A DNA stretch of 7,808 bases from Lachnospiraceae bacterium (GTDB taxonomy: Bacteria; Bacillota; Clostridia; Lachnospirales; Lachnospiraceae): NCBI GenBank assembly GCA_017444545.1, contig JAFSWJ010000354.1, positions 1 through 7,808 of the forward strand, in the 5' to 3' direction. Below, one piece after another: positions 1 through 4,498 of the stretch. The notes beneath the pieces are model-generated. The model saw only the letters and a program-made list of their open reading frames with translations. It did not search any database and was not told the origin of the DNA. Positions within the stretch are counted from its first letter, which is position 1; the number at the start of each line of letters is the position of its first letter. The position numbers and the translations under genes were made by a program.

Positions 1-183
1 GTCAACACGCTTTCCACGATGATATACGGCGAGATCAAAAAAGGCATCAAGCCGGAGATATATGCGCTGTCGACGATCATATTCATACTTGTGCTCGTGA
101 TCCTCATGATCGCAAACAGTATGCCGGCAGCCGAAGGAGCAAAACATACGGGAAGACAGGGGGATAAGGGGGAGAAAAAATGA
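1..183 (+). CDS. potC: Spermidine/putrescine ABC transporter permease PotC, C-terminal end (5' truncated by window)
   Basis: The window opens in frame with the last 60 codons of a membrane protein ending at TGA 181-183. The segment beginning VNTLSTMIYGEIKKGIKPEI, followed by a hydrophobic stretch (about residues 20-39 of the fragment) and a charged cytoplasmic tail, matches the end of the PotC/PotI-type permease of polyamine importers: the last periplasmic loop and the final transmembrane helix. The family forms the channel of an ABC importer together with PotB, PotA (ATPase) and PotD (binding protein). The stop codon overlaps the potD start in an ATGA arrangement, so the two are co-transcribed and probably translationally coupled. 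The tail after the last helix is rich in Lys, Gly and Glu and also encodes the potD ribosome site (AGGGGGAG, 167-174). The identification rests on the short C-terminus plus the adjacent potD. Confidence 0.85.
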   Translation, partial: VNTLSTMIYGEIKKGIKPEIYALSTIIFILVLVILMIANSMPAAEGAKHTGRQGDKGEKK

Positions 184-1232
184 AGTGGAAAAAAATGACA
201 GCACTCATCCTTGTTGCGGTATTTGTCATCAGTCTGGCAGGCTGTGGAAAGGATGACGGCGCGAACACGCTGACAGTATTTAATTACGGAGAATATCTTG
301 ATCCTGACATGATCAGGCTTTTCACAAAGGAAACGGGGATAAAGATAAAGTATGAAGAAGCAGCCACTCCCGAGGAGATGTATACAAAGTTCAAGTCTGG
401 AGCCATAGGATATGATCTTTTGTGCACCTCGGATTATATGCTGAAAAGACTGATAAGTGAGAATGAACTCAGGGAGATTGATTATTCGCTCTTTCAGTAC
501 AAGGACAATATAGGAAAGAAGTATTGGGATTTTTCAAAAGCATTTGATCCGGAAAACAAATATACCCTTCCCTATTTCTGGGGAACCGTCGGGATCCTTT
601 ATGACACAACAAAGGTGGAGGGAACGATCGACAGCTGGGATGTGCTTTTTAACGGTGAATATTCCGGACAGATAGTGATGCAGAATTCGGTCCGGGATGC
701 TTTCATGATCACGGAAAAATATCTCGGCTACTCATTGAATACAACAGACAGGGATGAGATCCAGAAGGCTTATGAGACTCTGCTCAAACAGAAACCGGAT
801 GTGCAGGCGTATCTGGTTGATGAGGCCAGGGATGAGGTTGTGGCGGGCAACGCGACCATGGCTGTGGTCTATTCCGGAGAAGCGTATCTGGGACACAAAT
901 ACAATTCTGATCTGGAGTACGTTGTCCCGAAGGAAGGATCAAATGTTTGGCTTGATTCCTGGTGCATTACCAAAAACTGCAAAAATACCGAAGCGGCATG
1001 CAAATTTCTCGATTTTCTTTGCAGGGATGATGTGGCATTAAAGAATTTTGAATTCATTTTTTATTCAACACCGAATGAGACTGTAAGGGAGAATCTGCCC
1101 GAAGAGGACAGGAATGATAAGTTCATGTTCCCGGATGATTCCGTGACGGAAAACTGTGAAGTATGTACGCTCACGGATCCTGAGACGAATGAACTGCTGA
1201 ACAAACTGTGGAAGGATCTGAAGGCGAACTGA
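180..1232 (+). CDS. potD: Spermidine/putrescine-binding lipoprotein PotD
   Basis: This 350-residue protein is an extracellular solute-binding lipoprotein that captures polyamines and delivers them to the PotABC importer. The N-terminus has a Lys-rich n-region, a hydrophobic core (about 7-19) and the lipobox LAGC with lipidation Cys22, so it should be anchored to the outer face of the membrane. The mature part follows the PotD fold: LTVFNYGEYL (31-40) is the first strand with an aromatic ligand position, YDLLCTSDYM (78-87) lines the cleft, and PYFWGTVGILYD (131-142) is the family's hinge signature. YSGEAY (231-236), VWLDSW (256-261, with Trp257 and Asp259 matching the polyamine-contacting WxD of E. 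coli PotD) and FYSTPNE (294-300) complete the site. The length is normal. The start overlaps potC by 4 nt and has AGGGGGAG 5 nt upstream. Spermidine versus putrescine preference cannot be read from the sequence. Confidence 0.93.
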   Translation: MKWKKMTALILVAVFVISLAGCGKDDGANTLTVFNYGEYLDPDMIRLFTKETGIKIKYEEAATPEEMYTKFKSGAIGYDLLCTSDYMLKRLISENELREIDYSLFQYKDNIGKKYWDFSKAFDPENKYTLPYFWGTVGILYDTTKVEGTIDSWDVLFNGEYSGQIVMQNSVRDAFMITEKYLGYSLNTTDRDEIQKAYETLLKQKPDVQAYLVDEARDEVVAGNATMAVVYSGEAYLGHKYNSDLEYVVPKEGSNVWLDSWCITKNCKNTEAACKFLDFLCRDDVALKNFEFIFYSTPNETVRENLPEEDRNDKFMFPDDSVTENCEVCTLTDPETNELLNKLWKDLKAN

Positions 1233-1233
1233 C

Positions 1234-1290
1234 AACGGGGGACGGTTCTTCTGTTTCGTGAGAAACCAAAACAGAAGAACCGTCCCCGTT
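1234..1290. repeat. Long-stem hairpin at left end of the composite element, just after potD
   Basis: Left arm 1234-1256 and right arm 1269-1290 form a 22-bp stem with a single bulged G and a 12-nt loop (1257-1268). Within the apex, GTTTC (1253-1257) and GAAAC (1262-1266) can form an alternative small hairpin with a GTGA tetraloop. The structure begins 2 nt after the potD stop and would protect or end the potCD transcript. It is not followed by a T-tract (the sequence continues ATATCTGTG), so it is not a classical intrinsic terminator on either strand. It is best read as a REP-like hairpin that may stabilise the potD mRNA 3' end. Confidence 0.75.
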
Positions 1291-1337
1291 ATATCTGTGT
1301 CCCGCTTTAAGCCACAAACAGTTCGGGCGCGAGCAGG

Positions 1338-1372
1338 GGCGCTAAACGTCCAGTGGACGTTTGCTAAGCGCC
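1338..1372. repeat. Core hairpin of the composite element with a near-perfect 19-nt palindrome
   Basis: AAACGTCCA (1344-1352) and TGGACGTTT (1354-1362) are perfectly complementary around a single central G. They are flanked by GGCGCT (1338-1343) and AGCGCC (1367-1372), which extend the stem after a 4-nt bulge (1363-1366). It lies in the middle of the composite element. Such a compact palindrome could be a recognition site for a transposase or a dimeric protein, or a cruciform. Nothing in the window identifies the partner. Confidence 0.7.
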
Positions 1373-1527
1373 GACCGGAGCGGAGCGGAGAACCCCGCAC
1401 CGAGCACCTACCGGAGCGCAAGGTGTGGGAGGTGACCTGCGGGAGCTAAAGCAATACGTGACTTGCTTAAAGTGGGACACAGGTACGTCCCCCGTCCCAT
1501 TGTTGTCGGTACATGAGGCGTTAAGTA

Positions 1528-1610
1528 TGCGCCGGGCGGGATTTGAACCCGCACGCCATAAAGACACAGGAACCTAAATCCTGCCTGTCTGCCAGTTCCA
1601 ACACCGGCGC
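1528..1610 (-). tRNA. tRNA-Leu, anticodon UAG
   Basis: Read on the minus strand, GCGCCGG (1610-1604) pairs with CCGGCGC (1535-1529) as the acceptor stem, and 1528 supplies discriminator A73. The anticodon stem CAGGA/TCCTG encloses loop TTTAGGT, giving anticodon TAG (UAG in RNA), which reads CUA and other CUN leucine codons. A long variable arm follows, as expected for class II tRNA-Leu, and then T-arm GCGGG/CCCGC with loop TTCAAAT. The D-arm region contains the usual GGCAGAC. The total is 83 nt without CCA. The bases after the discriminator are TAC, so CCA is not encoded and must be added by CCA-adding enzyme. The gene lies 35 nt downstream of the beta-glucosidase gene on the same strand, so read-through transcription into it is possible. 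Confidence 0.95.
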
Positions 1611-1614
1611 AAAC

Positions 1615-1632
1615 TCCGGCCTTTCGGCCGGA
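1615..1632 (-). terminator. GC-rich GAAA-tetraloop hairpin between beta-glucosidase gene and tRNA-Leu
   Basis: On the minus strand TCCGGCC - GAAA - GGCCGGA forms a perfect 7-bp stem capped by a GNRA tetraloop, starting 13 nt after the GH3 stop codon. Only GTTT follows before the tRNA acceptor begins, so it is a poor intrinsic terminator. It may instead be an mRNA 3' stabiliser, an attenuating hairpin, or a structure separating the mRNA from the tRNA precursor. Confidence 0.35.
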
Positions 1633-1645
1633 TGTATACGATCGT

Positions 1646-3922
1646 TCAGTCGGACAGACCGATGAGTTTATTGGCCTTGTCCGTGAGCTGTCTCAATTTC
1701 TCGTGGTCGAAGGTGCCGTCTCCGAATCCCAGAACATTTCGAATAGGAGTGGGTCCGAAGGTTGCAGCCATCATTTCAGGGGAGACAGCCTCGCCTTTTT
1801 TGAGATCCTTTTTGTCATTTACATGGTTGAAAGAATCGAGCGCAGGCTTTAGCAGGGCGGCAAGTCTGGGATCATCCATGAAATCCGAGAACGTGGAGTT
1901 TTCATCAAAACGTTTCTTTGGAAGAGGGGCAGACTCGATGTTGACCTTTTTTGAAAATCTGATATCCCTTGAGGATGCTCCAACCTCCACATCATAATCT
2001 CCGGAGGGAACATAGAAATCCCCCAGATACTCGTCAAAGTAGGAAAATGCCCTTTTGTCGAGGGTGAAACTCACCGTCTTTGTTTCCCCGGCTCTCAGAG
2101 ATACCTTGTCAAAGGCACGCAGTTCTCTGACCGGCCTTAAAACATCACCTTTTGCGGGTGATACATATATCTGTATGACTTCTTTTCCCGCCATCCGGCC
2201 GACGTTTGAAACATCCACGCTGACCTCCAGCGTGTCGGTATCCTTTATCTTTCTCTTTGAGACCTTGAAATTCGAGTATTTGTACGTAGTGTAGCTGAGC
2301 CCGTGTCCGAAGGGGAACAGTACCTCATATTCTTTCGTATCATAGTATCTGTAGCCTACGAATACCCCTTCTGCATATCTGACTCTGTCGTTGCTTCCCG
2401 GAAAATTCAGATATGAAGGGTTATCCGAGAGCTTTTTGGGGAAGGTTTCGGGCAGACGGCCGGAAGGGTTTGCTTTTCCGAAGAGAAGCTCGTATTGTGC
2501 CAGACCTATATTCTGTCCGCCAAGATACATTTCAAATATACCCTTTACATCATCTGCCCAGGGCATCTCGACAGGAGATCCGTTGTGGAGCACAACAACG
2601 ACATTGGGCTGGACCTTGAGGATCTCTTCGATGAGGGTGTTCTGACAGTCCGGCAGACGCATATGCTTCCTGTCATAGCCTTCACTTTCAAAATTGTCCG
2701 GGAGCCCTGCAAATACTACAGCCACATCGCTCTTTTTTGCAGCGTTTACAGCCTTGGTCAAAAGAGTTCTGTCGACCTCATCTTTCTGGTCATCATAACC
2801 CTGGGCATAGATCAGATCATGACCTTTGCCGTGAGATGCATCCAGGAAAGAGGTGACCTTGAAGGCGTTGATGTGCGAACTTCCGCCCCCCTGAAATCTC
2901 GGTGTCTTTGCATATTTTCCGATAACTGCGATAGTATCGTTTTTATCAAGAGGCAGGATCCCCTCATTTTTGAGGAGAACAGCACACTCTTCCTCTGCCT
3001 TTCCGGCCAGCTCGTGGTCCGCCTCTTTGTCCCATTTGGCGTTTTTGCTCCTGTGGGATTCGAAACGGTCTATCCACCTGAGTATCCTTTCGACGGCTCT
3101 GTCCACAACGGCTTCGGAGAGACTGCCGCTTTTTACCGCATCTACGATTTCCCTGTCGTTATGACCGTACGAGCCGGGCATTTCAAGATCGAGTCCGGCA
3201 TCAAGCCCGGTGACCCTGTCGCTTACTGCTCCCCCGTCACTCATAACGACTCCGTCAAATCCCCACTCATCCCTCAGGATGGAGGTGAGGAATCTTTTGT
3301 TCTGGGATGCGTGGATCCCGTTGATCCTGTTATATGAGCACATGACAGTCCAGGGCTTTGAGTCCTTTACCGCCCCTTCAAAGGCTGCCAGATATATCTC
3401 GCGAAGAGTTCTTTCATCTATTTCGGCACTGACGGAAAGACGTCTGTGTTCCTGATTGTTTGCAAGGAAGTGTTTGATGCAGGCTCCCACATTTTTGCTC
3501 TGGACACCTTTGATGAAGGCGGATGCCATCTCAGTGGCAAGGAGCGGATCCTCCGAAAAATATTCGAAATTCCTGCCGCACAGTGGAGATCTTTTTATAT
3601 TAACAGCGGGTCCAAGGATGGTTCCAATCCCCTCTGCCTGGCACTCGTTTCCAATGGCCTTTCCTATCTTTGTCAAAAGAGATCTGTCAAAGGAGGATGC
3701 GGTTGCACATGCGGCCGGAAAACAGACTGCCTTTATACTTTCGCTGCCGCCAAAGTGGTCATCTTCCAGAGTCTGTCTGCGCAGGCCGTGAGGTCCGTCG
3801 CTGACTTCAAGTTCCGGCACGTTCTGGCTCCTGACAGCTTTTGTGTGCCAGAAATCCCGTCCCGAACACAAAGAGGCTTTTTCTTCAAGAGTCATTTTTT
3901 TTATTATTTTGTTCACATCCAT
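1646..3922 (-). CDS. Cytoplasmic glycoside hydrolase family 3 beta-glucosidase
   Basis: This 758-residue GH3 enzyme removes terminal beta-linked sugars, probably glucose, from beta-glucosides. It has no signal peptide, so it should act in the cytoplasm on imported sugars. Domains in order: a TIM barrel (about 1-290) with SDGPHG (41-46), GRNFEYFSEDP (116-126), KHF (150-152) and GFDGVVMSDGG (221-231), where Asp229 is the expected nucleophile. An alpha/beta sandwich follows (about 310-545), with FESEGYDR (411-418), where Glu414 is the likely acid/base, and PSGRLPETFP (486-495). A fibronectin III-like domain spans about 565-660. A tail of roughly 95 residues (665-758) follows. The chosen start is ATG 3922-3920, because AAAGGAGG lies 8 nt upstream; an in-frame TTG at 3940 would place that ribosome site inside the gene. 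The SDGG motif replaces the frequent SDW. Beta-xylosidase or related activities are not excluded. Confidence 0.93.
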   Translation of the reverse strand: MDVNKIIKKMTLEEKASLCSGRDFWHTKAVRSQNVPELEVSDGPHGLRRQTLEDDHFGGSESIKAVCFPAACATASSFDRSLLTKIGKAIGNECQAEGIGTILGPAVNIKRSPLCGRNFEYFSEDPLLATEMASAFIKGVQSKNVGACIKHFLANNQEHRRLSVSAEIDERTLREIYLAAFEGAVKDSKPWTVMCSYNRINGIHASQNKRFLTSILRDEWGFDGVVMSDGGAVSDRVTGLDAGLDLEMPGSYGHNDREIVDAVKSGSLSEAVVDRAVERILRWIDRFESHRSKNAKWDKEADHELAGKAEEECAVLLKNEGILPLDKNDTIAVIGKYAKTPRFQGGGSSHINAFKVTSFLDASHGKGHDLIYAQGYDDQKDEVDRTLLTKAVNAAKKSDVAVVFAGLPDNFESEGYDRKHMRLPDCQNTLIEEILKVQPNVVVVLHNGSPVEMPWADDVKGIFEMYLGGQNIGLAQYELLFGKANPSGRLPETFPKKLSDNPSYLNFPGSNDRVRYAEGVFVGYRYYDTKEYEVLFPFGHGLSYTTYKYSNFKVSKRKIKDTDTLEVSVDVSNVGRMAGKEVIQIYVSPAKGDVLRPVRELRAFDKVSLRAGETKTVSFTLDKRAFSYFDEYLGDFYVPSGDYDVEVGASSRDIRFSKKVNIESAPLPKKRFDENSTFSDFMDDPRLAALLKPALDSFNHVNDKKDLKKGEAVSPEMMAATFGPTPIRNVLGFGDGTFDHEKLRQLTDKANKLIGLSD

Positions 3923-3967
3923 GAGGTACCCTCCTTTCAACCTGTATATGGAACACCGGCAATAATC

Positions 3968-3995
3968 AGTGTAACACTTTTTGGGGACGTGTGAA
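3968..3995 (-). promoter_or_regulatory. Predicted sigma-A-type promoter of the GH3 gene
   Basis: On the minus strand TTCACA (3995-3990; 5 of 6 to TTGACA) and TACACT (3973-3968; 4 of 6 to TATAAT) are separated by 16 nt. The -10 is preceded by TG one base upstream (TGTTACACT), an extended -10. It lies in the 93-nt gap between hypA and the GH3 gene, giving a leader of roughly 40 nt. This supports independent transcription of the GH3 gene rather than dependence on hypA. Confidence 0.45.
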
Positions 3996-4015
3996 AGAAA
4001 AAAGAAACAACAATC

Positions 4016-4360
4016 TCAGTTGCAGATGACAGAGTCCACAACTATGTCGCGGCCCTGTATCACACGGCCCGAACTGCTGCCGCATCCGGGACACAGATAT
4101 CTGTTGGATCTTTCGGGAGTGTAGATGCTGCCACAGTCCGAACATTCTGCTGCGACAGGGATGATCTTTGTCTCAAGGACCGCATGTTCAAGCAGTGTTC
4201 CCTTTGAGGCTTCCCTGAAATATTTTTCCAGATATTCGGGAAGGGCACCGGTCATGGCTCCAACGCTGACCTTTACACAGGTGATGTTTTGAATGTTTTT
4301 TTCCTCTGCAGTCTTCAGGACCGTATCAATGATCGAGATGACAAAACTCATTTCATGCAT
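4016..4360 (-). CDS. hypA: Hydrogenase maturation nickel metallochaperone HypA
   Basis: The protein of 114 residues fits the HypA/HybF family in length and motifs. It starts with MHEMS, where His2 and Glu3 form the nickel site of the family. A structural zinc site follows, CSDC (73-76) and CPGC (90-93). HypA with HypB inserts nickel into the precursor of the [NiFe] hydrogenase large subunit in the cytoplasm. It is divergent from the echABCD operon, whose large subunit would be its client. The reading frame stays open upstream to 4477, but the N-terminus must begin at Met-His-Glu, so ATG 4360-4358 is the start. There is no Shine-Dalgarno sequence before it, and a perfect TATAAT ends only 9 nt upstream, so translation is probably leaderless or nearly so. 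HypB and the other Hyp factors are not in the window. Confidence 0.92.
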   Translation of the reverse strand: MHEMSFVISIIDTVLKTAEEKNIQNITCVKVSVGAMTGALPEYLEKYFREASKGTLLEHAVLETKIIPVAAECSDCGSIYTPERSNRYLCPGCGSSSGRVIQGRDIVVDSVICN

Positions 4361-4369
4361 AGTATGATA

Positions 4370-4378
4370 ATTATAACA
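4370..4378 (-). promoter_or_regulatory. Predicted extended -10 promoter of hypA
   Basis: On the minus strand TGTTATAAT (4378-4370) is a perfect extended -10 (TGnTATAAT). No good -35 lies upstream (best hexamers about TATCAC or ATATCA at 17-18 nt). The last T is 9 nt before the hypA ATG, so the predicted transcript would start 0-4 nt before the start codon. The element overlaps the predicted -35 of the divergent ech promoter. Confidence 0.55.
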
Positions 4379-4402
4379 TCCGACGGTATTTTGTGATATA
4401 CT
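4373..4402 (+). promoter_or_regulatory. Predicted promoter of the ech hydrogenase operon
   Basis: ATAACA (4373-4378; 4 of 6 to TTGACA) and TATACT (4397-4402; 5 of 6 to TATAAT) are spaced by 18 nt. TG at 4394-4395 gives an extended -10. The predicted start near 4409 leaves a leader of about 90 nt before echA. The -35 shares bases with the -10 of the hypA promoter on the opposite strand, so one bound polymerase should exclude the other. Confidence 0.45.
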
Positions 4403-4405
4403 GTA

Positions 4406-4417
4406 CATCGTACGATG
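4406..4417. promoter_or_regulatory. 12-bp perfect palindrome CATCGTACGATG at the ech transcription start
   Basis: CATCGTACGATG is identical to its reverse complement and sits 3 nt after the predicted ech -10, covering the predicted start site. It also lies behind the hypA promoter. A dimeric regulator bound here would block ech initiation. This is a positional inference, since no regulator gene is visible in the window. Confidence 0.35.
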
Positions 4418-4429
4418 GCATCGGTGAGC

Positions 4430-4469
4430 TTGCTGAGCACCGGTCGAAGCGGAGTGCAGAAACCCCGCA
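4430..4469 (+). repeat. Diverged copy of the composite-element core in the ech leader
   Basis: This stretch aligns with 1361-1399 in the same orientation: 32 of 39 bases match with one single-base gap, and six of the seven mismatches are transitions. Shared blocks include TTGCT, AAGCGGAG-like purine runs and CCCCGCA. Just 5', ATCGGTG (4420-4426) and CACCGGT (4438-4444) can form a 7-bp stem with one wobble pair. This occupies the place where copy A has its palindromic core hairpin. The copy lies in the 5' untranslated leader of the ech operon, ending about 30 nt before the echA start, so it may affect leader structure. Confidence 0.65.
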
Positions 4470-4498
4470 AAAGCCATGGATTATTACAGGAGGAGAGA

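Larger units (their letters stand above)
1231..1507. repeat. Composite inverted-repeat intergenic element (REP/MITE-like), potD-tRNA-Leu gap
   Basis: The whole gap between potD and tRNA-Leu is filled by a non-coding element with nested symmetry. Its ends are GACAAC (1231-1236) and GTTGTC (1502-1507). Inside these lie GGGGGACG (1237-1244) and its complement CGTCCCCC (1486-1493). Next come subterminal arms 1296-1314 and 1463-1481, complementary at 17 of 19 positions. In the middle is a GC-rich core (about 1321-1455) with its own hairpin, and a long hairpin sits at the left end. The left boundary falls within the potD stop codon. No ORF in it resembles a protein, and no transposase is present. 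The design suggests a non-autonomous mobile or REP-like repeat, and a diverged piece of its core recurs at 4430-4469. The family name and mobility are inferences. Confidence 0.7.

Noticed and set aside
1065..1421. Minus-strand 118-codon frame across the potD end and the repeat element
   Set aside because: It spans the potD coding end and the inverted repeats, and the translation has no protein-like pattern.
1258..1449. Plus-strand 63-codon frame inside the composite repeat
   Set aside because: It simply translates hairpin sequence, without a ribosome site or recognisable motif.
1231..1507. CRISPR array or insertion sequence
   Set aside because: There are no regularly spaced direct repeats and no transposase coding capacity; the symmetry is inverted.
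1633..1645. Possible -10 (TATACA) for the tRNA just before the GAAA hairpin
   Set aside because: No matching -35 hexamer at 16-18 nt upstream, so it is not listed as a promoter.
2495..3337. 280-codon open frame on the + strand, antisense to the GH3 gene
   Set aside because: It lies wholly opposite a conserved GH3 coding region with intact motifs, and its translation has no recognisable domain, so it is a shadow frame.
3446..3994. 182-codon + strand open frame over the GH3 5' end and its promoter
   Set aside because: It is antisense to the GH3 N-terminal barrel, shows no family resemblance and runs through the GH3 promoter region.
3994..4022. Intrinsic terminator after hypA
   Set aside because: The minus strand has a T-rich run (TTTCTTTTTTCTTTC), but the preceding stem is only CAAC/GTTG, too weak to call.
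4361..4477. N-terminal extension of hypA (39 extra codons)
   Set aside because: HypA requires an N-terminal Met-His-Glu for nickel binding, and the extension translates the ech leader and repeat copy.
4415..4498. N-terminal extension of echA (28 extra codons)
   Set aside because: The extension is translated repeat, has no ribosome site, and a strong AGGAGG precedes ATG 4499.
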